Under the pieces are notes generated by a model. It saw nothing but the letters and a program-made list of their open reading frames with translations, did not search any database and had not been told where the DNA came from. The position numbers and the translations under genes are program-made. Positions 37,115 through 46,208 of a stretch of 64,000 nt of DNA are shown here, piece after piece. Numbering within the stretch: the stretch's first letter is position 1; each line of letters opens with the position of its first letter. The DNA is from Symbiobacterium terraclitae (GTDB taxonomy: Bacteria > Bacillota > Sulfobacillia > Symbiobacteriales > Symbiobacteriaceae), in contig NZ_JAGGLG010000023.1 in the NCBI RefSeq assembly GCF_017874315.1, positions 1 through 64,000 on the forward strand, in the 5' to 3' direction.

Positions 37115-37708
37115 ATGCAGATCGTCCTGGCCTCGACTTCGCCCCGCCGGCAGGAGCTGCTCCGCCAGGTGGGGATTCCCTTCGTCATCGACGCTCCTGA
37201 CGTGGACGAGCACGTCCTGGAGCCGCTCCCGCCCGGGCGCCTCGTGGAGCAGCTGGCCCTGCGCAAGGCGCGGGCGGTGGCCCGGCGGCGCCCGGGAAGC
37301 ATCGTGCTGGGCGCCGACACCATCGTCGTCGTCGACGGCGAGGTGCTGGGCAAGCCGGCCGACCGGGCGGACGCGGTCGCCATGCTCGAGCGGCTGTCGG
37401 GGCGCAGCCACCAGGTGTTGACCGGTGTCGCCGTCGTCCGCGACGGCCGCGAGCTGGTGGCGCACGAGGAGACCGTCGTCCGGTTTGCTTCCCTCACGCG
37501 GGAGCAGGTGGAATGGTACGTCGCGACCGGAGAGCCGATGGACAAGGCCGGGGCCTACGGCATCCAGGGCCGCGCCGCCGCGCTGATCTCCGGGATCTCC
37601 GGCGATTACTACAACGTGGTCGGGCTTCCCCTGTACCGCACCGTCCAGATGCTGTCGCAGTTCGGCCATCCCATCTTCACGGGAGGAGCCCGCAGAAGGG
37701 AGACCTGA
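37115..37708 (+). CDS. maf: Maf family nucleotide pyrophosphatase
   Basis: Maf proteins hydrolyse dTTP/UTP or modified nucleotides and affect septum formation. The 197-residue protein starts IVLASTSPRRQELLRQVG (the Maf signature SxSPRRxELL), continues IVLGADTIVVVDGEVLGKP, and has the catalytic-loop residues in GYGIQGRAAALI-type sequence (KAGAYGIQGRAA). Its position before radC and mreB is conserved in Firmicutes. Confidence 0.95.
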   Translation: MQIVLASTSPRRQELLRQVGIPFVIDAPDVDEHVLEPLPPGRLVEQLALRKARAVARRRPGSIVLGADTIVVVDGEVLGKPADRADAVAMLERLSGRSHQVLTGVAVVRDGRELVAHEETVVRFASLTREQVEWYVATGEPMDKAGAYGIQGRAAALISGISGDYYNVVGLPLYRTVQMLSQFGHPIFTGGARRRET

Positions 37709-37714
37709 GATCCT

Positions 37715-38419
37715 GTGACCGCATCCCTCAAGAGACTTCCCGCGGCGGACCGGCCGCGGGAGCGGCTGCTCCGCCTGGGCCCCGAACAGCTCTCCGACGT
37801 GGAGCTGCTGGCCATCCTGCTGGGAACGGGTTCCAAGGGGCAATCGGTCATTGAAGTCGCCCGGGATCTGCTGCATCATTGTGAGGCGCAGTATCCCGGA
37901 GGAGGGCTGCGGGCCCTGCTGCATCTGCTGGATGTGGACAAGAAGGAGCTCGTGAAGGGGCTGGGCCCGGCCAAGGTCTGCACGATCCTCGCGGGGCTGC
38001 ACCTGGGGCTGCGGGCCAGCGCGGCGCCGCTGAAGCAGGTGGACCTGTCCAACCCCAGGGCCGTCTACGAGTACATCGCGCCCCGCATGGCGCACCTCAC
38101 CCGGGAGCAGTTTCACGTGATCCTGCTGTCGGCCAAGAACCACGTGATCGCCGTCGAATGTGTTTCTGAGGGAACGCTGACTGCCTCCCTCGTGCACCCG
38201 CGCGAGGTGTTTAAGACCGCCATCCGCCGCAGCGCCCACGCGGTGATTCTCGCCCACAACCACCCCAGCGGCGACCCCACGCCCAGCCGGGAGGATCGGG
38301 AGATCACCCGCCGCCTCGTGCAGGCGGGCCGCCTGATCGGAATCGAGGTGCTGGACCACCTGGTGGTGGGCCAGGGGCGGTACATCAGCTTCCGGGAGCG
38401 CGGGCTTCTCACTGGGTAA
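37715..38419 (+). CDS. radC: RadC-like JAB-domain protein
   Basis: A 234-residue protein with an N-terminal HhH-like region (ERLLRLGPEQLSDVELLAILLGTG) and a C-terminal JAB/MPN metalloprotease-like domain with EGTL...AHNHPSGDPTPSREDREIT, the HxHx7Sx2D zinc motif. Despite the name, a DNA-repair role is not well supported for the family; the biochemical activity is uncertain. The GTG start lies 6 bp after maf. Confidence 0.95.
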   Translation: MTASLKRLPAADRPRERLLRLGPEQLSDVELLAILLGTGSKGQSVIEVARDLLHHCEAQYPGGGLRALLHLLDVDKKELVKGLGPAKVCTILAGLHLGLRASAAPLKQVDLSNPRAVYEYIAPRMAHLTREQFHVILLSAKNHVIAVECVSEGTLTASLVHPREVFKTAIRRSAHAVILAHNHPSGDPTPSREDREITRRLVQAGRLIGIEVLDHLVVGQGRYISFRERGLLTG

Positions 38420-38467
38420 CAGGCCGGATCTCATCATGCCGCTCGCAGAAGAAAGGGGAACAGTGCG

Positions 38468-39487
38468 GTGTCCTTCTGGCAGTTTTTCGCACGTGACATC
38501 GGGATCGACCTCGGTACCGCGAACACCCTCGTATACGTAAAAGGCCGCGGCATTGTGATCGACGAGCCTTCCGTGGTCGCGGTCGACCGCGACCAGAAGA
38601 GCCCGCTGGCCGTGGGGCTCGAGGCCAAGCAGATGCTGGGCCGCACCCCCGGCAACATCGTCGCCATCCGGCCGATGAAGGACGGCGTCATCGCCGACTT
38701 CGACACCACCCAGACGATGCTCAAGTACTTCATCGGCAAGGCCGCCAGCCGCCGGGCGCCCTTCCGCCCGCGGATCATCATCTCCATCCCCTCCGGCGTA
38801 ACGGGCGTGGAGCGGCGGGCCGTGCAGGACGCCGCGCTGCAGGCCGGCGCGCGGGAGGCCCACGTCATCGAGGAGCCCATGGCCGCTGCCATCGGCGCCG
38901 GACTGCCCGTCGAGGAGCCCACCGGATCGATGGTGGTCGACATCGGCGGCGGCACCACCGAGGTGGCCATCATCTCGCTGGGCGGCCTCGTCACGGCCAA
39001 GTCGATCCGCGTGGCCGGCGACGAGCTGGATGAGGCCATCGTCCAATATGTGAAGCGCACCTACAACCTGCTGATCGGCGAGCGCACCGGCGAGGAGATC
39101 AAGATGGCCATCGGTTCCGCTTACCCCACGGGTCAGGAGGAGTCGATGGAGATCCGCGGGCGCGACCTCGTCACCGGGCTGCCCAGGACGCTGCGGGTCA
39201 CCTCCGAGGAGATCCGCAAGGCGCTGAGCGAGCCCGTCTCCACGATTCTTGACGCCATCAAGATCACCCTGGAGAACACGCCGCCCGAGCTGGCGGCCGA
39301 CATCATGGACCGCGGCATCGTGATGACCGGCGGCGGGGCGCTCCTGAAGGGGCTGGACCTCCTGATCTCCAAGGAGACCGGCATGCCCGTCCACGTGGCC
39401 GACGAGCCGCTGCTCTGCGTTGTGAAGGGCTGCGGGAAGTGCCTTGACAACCTCGATATTCTAAAGCGGGTGGCGCGCAACTCCTAG
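38468..39487 (+). CDS. mreB: Rod-shape-determining protein MreB
   Basis: The actin-like ATPase forms membrane filaments that guide lateral cell-wall synthesis. The 339-residue protein shows the phosphate-1 loop [19 protein letters not shown] (about 9-27), phosphate-2 [18 protein letters not shown], adenosine-binding [13 protein letters not shown], and [12 protein letters not shown]. The GTG 38468 is preceded by GAAAGGGGAA. It begins mreBCD, so the cells are expected to be rods. Confidence 0.97.
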   Translation: MSFWQFFARDIGIDLGTANTLVYVKGRGIVIDEPSVVAVDRDQKSPLAVGLEAKQMLGRTPGNIVAIRPMKDGVIADFDTTQTMLKYFIGKAASRRAPFRPRIIISIPSGVTGVERRAVQDAALQAGAREAHVIEEPMAAAIGAGLPVEEPTGSMVVDIGGGTTEVAIISLGGLVTAKSIRVAGDELDEAIVQYVKRTYNLLIGERTGEEIKMAIGSAYPTGQEESMEIRGRDLVTGLPRTLRVTSEEIRKALSEPVSTILDAIKITLENTPPELAADIMDRGIVMTGGGALLKGLDLLISKETGMPVHVADEPLLCVVKGCGKCLDNLDILKRVARNS

Positions 39488-39512
39488 CTGAGGCGCCGGC
39501 CGCCCGGAGGGC

Positions 39513-40373
39513 GTGAAGCTGTCACCCATGTATCGTAAGCACCTACGCCTCCTCGGCGTGGCCCTGGGCGCGCTGGTCGTGCTCTTTATTGTAATGGCCC
39601 TGACCGCGCGCGAGCGAACGGCGATCACCCCTATCGAGAAGGGCATCGCTACGCTGCTGTACCCATTCCAGGTCGCCACCGACTGGGTGGGCGACCAGGC
39701 CCGGGGCATAGCCGATTCCGTCCGCGAGCTGACCCGGCTGCGCGCCGAAAACGCCTCCCTGCGGCAGCAGGTGGAGGCGATGGCGCAGGACCGGGCTCGC
39801 ATCGCGCAACTGGAACAGGAGAACCAGCTGCTGCGCAGCGAACTCGGCCTCAAGGAGCGCACGCCGTACCCGATGCTGACGGCCGAGGTCATCAGCCGCT
39901 CCAGCCAGAACTGGTACCAGACGATCATCATCGACCAGGGCAGCCGCGACGGCGTCCGCCAGGGAATGGCGGTGGTCAACTGGCAGGGGCTGGTGGGGAA
40001 GGTCGCCTACACCACCCCGTACACGTCCACAGTCCAGCTGGTGAGCGACGCCGGTTTCGGGCAGCCCGGCTTCGGCGCCGGCGCCAAGCTGCCCAACGGC
40101 GAGCAGGGGCTCCTGGAGGCCGTCGACGGCGGCTACCTGCGCATGCGGTTCTGGTCGACCGACCCGTCGGTGGAGGTGGGGCAGCCCGTCTTCACCTCGG
40201 GGCAGGGCATCCTGCCGGCTGACCTGTTCGTCGGCTGGGTGGAGAGCGTGGAGGCCGGCTCCTCCTTCGTCAAGTACGCGCGGGTCCGCCCTGCGGTGGA
40301 CGTGCACAAGCTGGAAGTGGTGCAGGTCGTCCTCACCCAGTCCAACGCGGACAGGGGGTCGAACGCGCCATGA
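39513..40373 (+). CDS. mreC: Rod-shape-determining protein MreC
   Basis: A 286-residue bitopic protein: one helix (about 12-32), a coiled-coil (about 65-110; ELTRLRAENASLRQQVEAM...LEQENQLLRSELGL) and the extracytoplasmic MreC beta-barrel domains (AEVISRSSQNWYQTIIIDQGSRDGVRQGM...). It links MreB to penicillin-binding proteins. The GTG at 39513 is very close to GGAGG (39506-39510); the ATG at 39528 is an alternative start. The 3' end overlaps mreD by ATGA. Confidence 0.95.
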   Translation: MKLSPMYRKHLRLLGVALGALVVLFIVMALTARERTAITPIEKGIATLLYPFQVATDWVGDQARGIADSVRELTRLRAENASLRQQVEAMAQDRARIAQLEQENQLLRSELGLKERTPYPMLTAEVISRSSQNWYQTIIIDQGSRDGVRQGMAVVNWQGLVGKVAYTTPYTSTVQLVSDAGFGQPGFGAGAKLPNGEQGLLEAVDGGYLRMRFWSTDPSVEVGQPVFTSGQGILPADLFVGWVESVEAGSSFVKYARVRPAVDVHKLEVVQVVLTQSNADRGSNAP

Positions 40374-40885
40374 GGTACTGGGCGCTCTCCGGCATCGTGC
40401 TCGCGGCCTACCTGGTGCAGACCGTGCTGGGCCCCTACCTGGCGATCGGCGGCGTGATCCCCAACGTCGTCCTGGTTGTCGCGGTCACCTGCGGCCTGCT
40501 GTTCGGCTGGCAGGTGGGTCTGGCTGCCGGCTTCGCCGGCGGCCTGCTCATTGATCTGACCCTCGGGATCCTGATCGGCAGCCACGCACTGGCCCTGGGC
40601 ACGGTGGGCTTTCTGGCAGGGCTCATCGAGCCGCACGTCTTCAAAGACAACCCGGTGCTGGCCGCGCTGGGGGGCGTGCTGGGCTCGCTGCTCGGCCAGT
40701 CGTTCCTCGCCCTGTTCCTCTTCGTCTTCGGACACGGAGTCTTCCTGGCCGAGTTCCGCAGCACGCTCCTGCGCTCGCTGGTCTACGACACGCTGCTCTG
40801 CCTGCTCGTCTACTGGCGCATCCACCGGCGCTACAACTACCTGAAGCCGGATCCCCGCGGCACCATCGTCCTGCGGCGCCGCTGA
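40370..40885 (+). CDS. mreD: Rod-shape-determining protein MreD
   Basis: A 171-residue protein with about five hydrophobic helices (VLAAYLVQTVLGPYL, VVLVVAVTCGLLFGWQVGLAAGFAGGLLIDL, etc.), the MreD pattern. It completes the MreBCD elongation machine. The start overlaps the mreC stop (ATGA). Confidence 0.92.
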   Translation: MRYWALSGIVLAAYLVQTVLGPYLAIGGVIPNVVLVVAVTCGLLFGWQVGLAAGFAGGLLIDLTLGILIGSHALALGTVGFLAGLIEPHVFKDNPVLAALGGVLGSLLGQSFLALFLFVFGHGVFLAEFRSTLLRSLVYDTLLCLLVYWRIHRRYNYLKPDPRGTIVLRRR

Positions 40886-40917
40886 CGCGCGGAAAGTGCC
40901 ATTATACTGGTCCCCGC

Positions 40918-40945
40918 AATGTCGGATGCAGCCGCCTCCGACATT
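40918..40945 (+). other. Hairpin in the minCDE leader
   Basis: AATGTCGGA pairs with TCCGACATT around a 10-nt loop and is followed by ATTTG. A possible -10 TATACT (40903-40908) lies just upstream, with CTGACG only 15 bp before it. If that promoter is real, the hairpin is at the very 5' end of the min mRNA. Otherwise it is a weak terminator for mreBCD. Confidence 0.5.
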
Positions 40946-41029
40946 ATTTGTAAGTCCAAGGAGGAGATTTGGCAGCGGGGCAGAACTAGAGAAAGAGGAT
41001 AAATCTACCGCCAGGGTCGTGAAGAGAGG

Positions 41030-41710
41030 ATGCGACAGGACATCGCCATTCGCGGTACGACCAGGAGTGGGCTCGTGCTGCTGCTGCCGGACGAAGGGGA
41101 TTTCGACACGGTGCTGACCCGCCTCGCAGAGCGGTTGGCCAACAGCGGTCGCTTCTTCGCCGGCGGCAGGGTGACGGCCCACGTGGGTAACCGCCAGCTA
41201 TCGCAAGAAGACCGGGAAAAGCTCACCGAGACCCTGCAGCGGGCAGGGATGGTGCTCCTCACCGTCAAGGAGGGGGGAGATCCGGTGGCTGAGGCTCGCC
41301 GGGAAGCCGGGCCCGCTCCGGCGCAGTCATCCCCGGAAACCGCGCTGGTGATCACCCGCACCCTGCGCTCCGGGCAGGAGGTTCGCCACGAGGGCGACGT
41401 GATCATCCTCGGCGACGTCAACCCGGGCGCTGTGGTGGTGGCCAGCGGTCACATCGTGGTGATGGGTGCCCTGCGCGGCGTGGCACATGCCGGATGCACG
41501 GGCAACCGGGACGCCATTGTCGCGGCGACCAAGCTCCGTCCCACACAGCTGCGCATCGCAGAGGTGATCGGGCGAGCGCCCGACGGCGATGCGCCGCAAT
41601 CCTACCCTGAGGTGGCGCGAATCCGGGGCGAGTACATCGTGGTGGAGGCATCCGCGGATAGGCGCCAGGCGAGTGCGCTGGATGCGGTCGGCGCGAAGGA
41701 GGATCGTTGA
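41030..41710 (+). CDS. minC: Septum site-determining protein MinC
   Basis: The FtsZ-polymerisation inhibitor blocks division at cell poles. The 226-residue protein has the N-terminal SpoVS-like MinC domain (about 1-95) and a C-terminal right-handed beta-helix (about 107-205; LRSGQEVRHEGDVIILGDVNPGAVVVASGHIVVMGALRGVAHAG), with the RSGQ motif that contacts MinD/FtsZ. The stop overlaps the minD ATG (TGATG). Confidence 0.95.
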   Translation: MRQDIAIRGTTRSGLVLLLPDEGDFDTVLTRLAERLANSGRFFAGGRVTAHVGNRQLSQEDREKLTETLQRAGMVLLTVKEGGDPVAEARREAGPAPAQSSPETALVITRTLRSGQEVRHEGDVIILGDVNPGAVVVASGHIVVMGALRGVAHAGCTGNRDAIVAATKLRPTQLRIAEVIGRAPDGDAPQSYPEVARIRGEYIVVEASADRRQASALDAVGAKEDR

Positions 41711-42516
41711 TGGGACAGGTCATCGTGGTGACTTCGGGCAAAGGCGGCGTGGGTAAGACGACGACCACGGCCAATCTTGGCACGGCCCTGGCTCAGCAGG
41801 GCAACAAGGTCGTGCTGGTGGATGCCGATATCGGCCTGCGCAACCTCGACGTGGTGATGGGGCTGGAGAACCGCATCGTCTACGACCTCGTGGACGTTGT
41901 GGAGGGCAACGCACGGCTGAAGCAGGCGCTCATCAAGGACAAGCGCATCGAGAACCTCTACCTGCTGGCGGCTGCCCAGACCCGCGAGAAGAAGGACGTG
42001 ACGGCAGAGCAGATGCGCGACCTCTCGGAGCAGCTGGCCCGGGAGTTCGACTTCGTGCTGATCGACTGCCCCGCGGGCATCGAAGACGGCTTCAAGAACG
42101 CCATCGCCGGCGCGCAGAAGGCCATCATCGTGGCCAACCCCGAGGTCTCCTCGGTCCGTGACGCCGACCGCGTCATTGGCCTGTGGGATGCCCAGGATGG
42201 CGACAAGAGCCCTGCGATGCTCATCGTCAACCGCGTGCGGCCGCGGATGGTCGCCCGCGGCGACATGCTCGAGATCGACGACATGCTGGAGATGCTGGCT
42301 GTCGACCTGCTGGGCGTCGTGCCGGAAGACGACCACATCATCGTCTCCACCAACCGGGGCGAGCCTGCGGTCTACTCCAGGGACAGCAAGGCGGGCAAGG
42401 CGTTCCAGAACATCGCCCGGCGGCTGATGGGCGAGTCGGTGCCCATCATGGACCTGGAGGCGGACGAATCCCTCTGGGCCAGGTTCAAGCGTATCGTGGG
42501 GCTCGGCCGGAGCTAG
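41710..42516 (+). CDS. minD: Septum site-determining protein MinD
   Basis: A membrane-cycling ParA-family ATPase that recruits MinC. The 268-residue protein has the deviant Walker A SGKGGVGKTTTTANLG at the N-terminus, switch II DCPAGIEDGF, and the C-terminal amphipathic membrane helix DESLWARFKRIVGLGRS. The ATG at 41710 has GGAGGA at 41697-41702 as SD; the TTG at 41707 is rejected. Confidence 0.97.
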   Translation: MGQVIVVTSGKGGVGKTTTTANLGTALAQQGNKVVLVDADIGLRNLDVVMGLENRIVYDLVDVVEGNARLKQALIKDKRIENLYLLAAAQTREKKDVTAEQMRDLSEQLAREFDFVLIDCPAGIEDGFKNAIAGAQKAIIVANPEVSSVRDADRVIGLWDAQDGDKSPAMLIVNRVRPRMVARGDMLEIDDMLEMLAVDLLGVVPEDDHIIVSTNRGEPAVYSRDSKAGKAFQNIARRLMGESVPIMDLEADESLWARFKRIVGLGRS

Positions 42517-42531
42517 AAGGGGGGGCGTGGC

Positions 42532-42804
42532 ATGCTGGATCTCATTTCCCGGGTCTTCGGACGCGATCATTCGAGCGCGGACGTCGCCAGGGAGCGGCTG
42601 CGTCTTGTGCTCGTCCACGACCGGACGAACGTTTCGCCGCAGTTCCTGGAGTCGCTCAAGGAGGAGCTGATCGCGGTCATCTCCCGCTACATGGAGATCG
42701 ACGAAGAGGGTATGGACGTCACCCTTCAGACGGCCGAGAACCAGGTAGCCCTGGTCGCGAACATCCCCGTTCGCCGCATGAAACGAGCCGCCGTGAACCG
42801 GTAG
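42532..42804 (+). CDS. minE: Cell-division topological specificity factor MinE
   Basis: A 90-residue MinE: the N-terminal membrane-targeting and anti-MinCD segment (MLDLISRVFGRDHSSADVARERLRLVLVHDR) and the topological-specificity domain (SLKEELIAVISRYMEID...VALVANIPV). With MinD it should oscillate and confine MinC to the poles. A full MinCDE in a spore former contrasts with Bacillus, which uses DivIVA/MinJ. A clear terminator follows. Confidence 0.95.
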   Translation: MLDLISRVFGRDHSSADVARERLRLVLVHDRTNVSPQFLESLKEELIAVISRYMEIDEEGMDVTLQTAENQVALVANIPVRRMKRAAVNR

Positions 42805-42820
42805 CCCATATGCAGAGGAT

Positions 42821-42849
42821 AACCACCGGATCGCTCCGGTGGTTTTTTC
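42821..42849 (+). terminator. Intrinsic terminator after minE
   Basis: AACCACCGGA pairs with TCCGGTGGTT around TCGC and continues into a run of T's. It is one of the few classical U-rich terminators in the window. Confidence 0.9.
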
Positions 42850-42896
42850 ATCTTGCGTATCCGGTATCCGTATCCGGGCGCTGTGGGGGCTGCTCG

Positions 42897-44789
42897 TCAG
42901 CCGCCCACCTCTTCGACCTCACAGAGGAACTCGATCCCGTCGATGGTGATGCGGTAGCGCCGCACCGGCGTCGCGGTTCCGTGACGGGCGGCGGGCTGCG
43001 CCGCCGGATGAGCGGAGGCTGGGGTCGGCGGTTTGGTGTCCGGCTGCGGGTCGATCGTCAGCACCTCCGGCGGCGACGGCCGGAGGGCGGTTCCCATCCC
43101 CTTCTCCAGGTAGCGCCGGATCTGGCCCAGGCGGCGGCGCTCCTGCCAGGCGATGGCGTGGCCCTCGGCGGTCTCGACCCGCTGGAAGCGGATCCGGTCG
43201 CCCTCCTTCAGCTGAGCCGCCGCCCACAGGTCCGTGAAGACCGCGACGGCGACTTTGGGGTAGCCGCCCAGCGTCTGCCGGTTGCCGAGCAGGAGGATCG
43301 GCTGGCCGCTGGGCACCACCTGCACCGCCCCGGGCGGGATGGGCTCCGAGAGCATCTCCGCCGGCCCCTCCGGCAGCACCGCCGGCCCGATCAGCCGCAG
43401 CCCCTGCCGGTTGGCCTGCGGCCCGACCAGGAAGGTGGCGCCGAAGAGCGCGGCGCGGTCCGCCTCGGACAGGTGGTCGGCCTGCGGCCCCAGCGTGGCC
43501 CGGATCACGGCGCTGCCCTCGAACGCCGGGAGGGCGTCGGGGGGCAGGCTGCGCCCCGCCAGGTCCGCCGGGGGATGGAGCGGCAGTCCCAGCGGCAGCC
43601 AGTCGCCCGCGGCGAGCGGACGGCCCAGCGGGCCGATGTGGCCGAAGAGATCCTCGGAGAGGCTGCCCAGCACGGGCGGGAGGTCGAAGCCGCCTGCGAC
43701 GCAGAGGTAGGCCCGGCAGCCGGCGGTCACCGTGCCCATGCGCAGCCGGTCGCCGGGGGACGCCAAAACGGAGGTCCAGCCCGGGACAGGCCTGGGCGAT
43801 CCGCCGTCGGCGGGGATCAGCTCGGCCGGGATCGACGCCCCCGTGATGGCGAAGGCCGCGGGGCCGGTGAACTCCACCTCCGGGCCGGAGATCGCGATCT
43901 CCAGCGCCGCGGTGCGGGCGCGGTTGCCCAGCAGCCAGTTGCCGATCATCAGCGACTGCTGGTCGACGGCCCCGGCCACCGGCACGCCGTAGGCCGTGTA
44001 GCCCCGCCGGCCCAGGTCCTGAATGGTGGTCTGCAGCCCCGGCTGGATCACGCGCAGCCCGGTGCGCCCCGGCTCGAAAGGCACGGCCCCGGCGCGCACC
44101 GGACCGGGCTCCTGCGCCGCCGCTTCGAACGCTTCCGGGCCGGCGGGCACGAAGCGCACCCGGTCGCCCGGCTGGAGCAGGGCGGGCGGCGTGCGGTCGG
44201 GGTCGAACAGCCGGACCGGCGTGCGGCCGATCAGGCGCCAGCCGCCGGGCGAGGCAGCGGGGTAGATGCCCGTCTGCGCCCCGCCGATGCCCACGGAACC
44301 GCCGGGCACGCGCACCCGGGGGTCGCTGAGCCGCGGCACCGAAAGGGCCGGATCCAGCTCGCCCAGGTAGGGGAACCCCGGGCTGAAGCCCAGGCAGTAG
44401 ACGCGGTACAGCCGCCCCGAGTGCCGGGCGACGACCTCGTGGGCGGCGAGCCCGGTGTGGGCTGCCACCGCCTCCAGGTCGGGCCCGTACTCGCCGCCGT
44501 AGACGACTGGGATCTCCACCTCCCGTCCGTCCTCGCCGGCGGCCGCGGCGCCGGCGGCGGCCTCCTCCACCAGGGCGGTCAGGTGCTCCAGCCGGATCCG
44601 GACGGGGTCGTACTCGAGCATCACGGCGTGGAACCCGGGCGTCACCTCGACGACGGCCGGGTGGACGCCCCGCAGGGCGCGGGCCAGCCCGTGCACGCGC
44701 CGGTTCGTGGCGTCGTCCAGGTGGTCGCCCAGGTAGCAGAGCAGGGCGCGGTCGCCGCAGGGGACCAGTCGCAGGCCTTCCAACGCCAT
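42897..44789 (-). CDS. Fused PxpB-PxpC (KipI-KipA) 5-oxoprolinase-type protein
   Basis: Two carboxyltransferase-like subunits in one 630-residue chain. Residues ~1-215 are PxpB/KipI-like (YCLGFSPGFPYLGEL, VPGGSVGIGGAQTGIYP), and ~245-540 are PxpC/KipA-like (GLRVIQPGLQTTIQDLGRRGYTAYGVPVAGAVDQ; QANRQGLRL). With PxpA, such proteins cleave 5-oxoproline to glutamate with ATP. PxpA is not in the window. After a Pro-rich linker the last ~20 residues (RRYRITIDGIEFLCEVEEV) resemble the first strands of a biotinyl domain, but the biotin-lysine part is absent. The ATG at 44789 has AGGTGA as SD. Function is inferred from family. Confidence 0.85.
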   Translation of the reverse strand: MALEGLRLVPCGDRALLCYLGDHLDDATNRRVHGLARALRGVHPAVVEVTPGFHAVMLEYDPVRIRLEHLTALVEEAAAGAAAAGEDGREVEIPVVYGGEYGPDLEAVAAHTGLAAHEVVARHSGRLYRVYCLGFSPGFPYLGELDPALSVPRLSDPRVRVPGGSVGIGGAQTGIYPAASPGGWRLIGRTPVRLFDPDRTPPALLQPGDRVRFVPAGPEAFEAAAQEPGPVRAGAVPFEPGRTGLRVIQPGLQTTIQDLGRRGYTAYGVPVAGAVDQQSLMIGNWLLGNRARTAALEIAISGPEVEFTGPAAFAITGASIPAELIPADGGSPRPVPGWTSVLASPGDRLRMGTVTAGCRAYLCVAGGFDLPPVLGSLSEDLFGHIGPLGRPLAAGDWLPLGLPLHPPADLAGRSLPPDALPAFEGSAVIRATLGPQADHLSEADRAALFGATFLVGPQANRQGLRLIGPAVLPEGPAEMLSEPIPPGAVQVVPSGQPILLLGNRQTLGGYPKVAVAVFTDLWAAAQLKEGDRIRFQRVETAEGHAIAWQERRRLGQIRRYLEKGMGTALRPSPPEVLTIDPQPDTKPPTPASAHPAAQPAARHGTATPVRRYRITIDGIEFLCEVEEVGG

Positions 44790-44829
44790 CACCTTCACCT
44801 AGTCTTAGTAGCAGGTTCTAATATAATTC

Positions 44830-44856
44830 ACGGCAGGGTGGGAAACACCCTGCCGT
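44830..44856 (-). terminator. U-less hairpin between lepB and the PxpBC gene
   Basis: ACGGCAGGGTG pairs perfectly with CACCCTGCCGT around GGAAA, 13 bp beyond the lepB stop on the - strand. AT-rich GAATTATATT follows, which may also supply a -10 for the PxpBC gene. Confidence 0.55.
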
Positions 44857-44869
44857 ATCTGCAAGGAAA

Positions 44870-45391
44870 TCACCTGATGGGTCCGATGCGGTCGAAAGGC
44901 CAGATGCGGTAGACGGCCCGTGCGAAGATGCGGTCCCGGTTCAGGAGCCCCCATTCGTGGCTGTCGTTGGAGAGGTTCCGGTTGTCCCCCAGCACCACGT
45001 ACTCGTCCTCGGCCAGCGTGACCGGGCCGAAGCGGTAGCGCGGCGCCTCCGCGATGTACGGCTCGACAAGCGGCTCACCGTCGATGAAGACCTGCCCGTC
45101 CCGCACCTCCACCGTCTCTCCCGGCAGGCCGATCACCCGCTTGATGTAGGGGTAGGGCGACTGGATGGGCGGCGGCGGGTCGAAGACGACGATGTCGCCG
45201 CGCCTGATCGTGCCGAAGCGCAGGAAGAGCTTGTCGGTCCAGAAGCGGTCGCCGACCAGGATCGTGGGCTCCATGGAGCCCGACGGAACCTCGCGCACCT
45301 GCCCGACGAAGGTGATGATCACGAGCCAGAGCAGCACGCCATAGGCGATGTCCTTGAGCAGGGTGATCCAGGGACGCCATTTCTCTGCCAT
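44870..45391 (-). CDS. lepB: Signal peptidase I
   Basis: Membrane serine peptidase removing Sec/Tat signal peptides. The 173-residue Gram-positive-type protein has one N-terminal helix (about 12-31), box B SGSMEPTI with catalytic Ser39, box D RGDIVVF...YIKRVIGLPGE with catalytic Lys84, and box E GDNRNLSNDSHEWGLL. It lies 46 bp after tupC and may be read from that operon; other lepB copies are common in Firmicutes. Confidence 0.95.
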   Translation of the reverse strand: MAEKWRPWITLLKDIAYGVLLWLVIITFVGQVREVPSGSMEPTILVGDRFWTDKLFLRFGTIRRGDIVVFDPPPPIQSPYPYIKRVIGLPGETVEVRDGQVFIDGEPLVEPYIAEAPRYRFGPVTLAEDEYVVLGDNRNLSNDSHEWGLLNRDRIFARAVYRIWPFDRIGPIR

Positions 45392-45437
45392 CCGGTTGCC
45401 TCCCGATCGATCGCGTCCCCCTAAGGTTCCACTCCGA

Positions 45438-46208
45438 TCAAGGGGCTTCCTGCTTCGGACGGGAATCCAGCGTGCGCACCAGGTCGTGCGCCACCTGCAC
45501 CAGGTCGCGCACCAGGGGGGTGGCGGGCTCGTTGAAGACCTCCGCCGGCGTGCCGATCTGGAGCAGCTTGCCCTCCGCGAGCACGGCGACCCGGTCGGCC
45601 AGCGGCGGGATCTCGGTGAAGTCGTGGGTGACGAAGAGCGCCGCGGTGCCCGATGCCGTCAGGATCCGCCTCAGGTCCTTCAGCAGGTGCGAGCGCGCCA
45701 GCACGTCCAGCGAGGCCATCGGCTCGTCCAGGTAGACCAGGCGGGGCGAGGTGGCCAGGGCCCTGGCGATGGAGACCCGCTGTGCCTCGCCGCCCGAGAG
45801 CTGGCGGGAGGAGCGGCCGGCCAGGTGGCCGATGCGCAGCTGGTCCAGGATCTCCAGCGCGACCTGCCGCCGCCGGGCGGCCGGCACGCCGCGGAGACGC
45901 AGCCCCAGTGCGACGTTCTGCAGCACCGTGCCCGTCAGGAGCAGGGACTCCTGGAATACCACAGCCATCTGCCGCCGCAGCGCCAGCGCCTCCTGCGGCA
46001 GCGCCACCTGGCGGCCCTCCCAGCGGTAGGAGCCGAAGGAGGCCGGGTGCAGCAGCGCCAGGGCGTGCAGCAGGCTCGACTTGCCGGAGCCGTTGGGGCC
46101 GATGACCGCCAGCACCTCGCCGGGCTGGATGGCCAGGTGGGGGATGTCGACGACGGTGCGGCCGCCCCGGACCACCCGCACGTCGGTCACCTCGAGCAGC
46201 GCCGTCAT
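45438..46208 (-). CDS. tupC: Tungstate ABC transporter ATP-binding protein
   Basis: A 256-residue ABC ATPase powering TupB. Walker A IGPNGSGKSSLL (about 37-48), Q-loop VVFQESLLL, signature LSGGEAQRVSIARAL, Walker B LVYLDEPMASLD and the H-loop LFVTHDF are all intact. The ATG overlaps the tupB stop (ATGA). Assignment to tungstate rather than molybdate rests on the TupA partner's TTTSTQDTGLLD motif. Confidence 0.88.
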   Translation of the reverse strand: MTALLEVTDVRVVRGGRTVVDIPHLAIQPGEVLAVIGPNGSGKSSLLHALALLHPASFGSYRWEGRQVALPQEALALRRQMAVVFQESLLLTGTVLQNVALGLRLRGVPAARRRQVALEILDQLRIGHLAGRSSRQLSGGEAQRVSIARALATSPRLVYLDEPMASLDVLARSHLLKDLRRILTASGTAALFVTHDFTEIPPLADRVAVLAEGKLLQIGTPAEVFNEPATPLVRDLVQVAHDLVRTLDSRPKQEAP

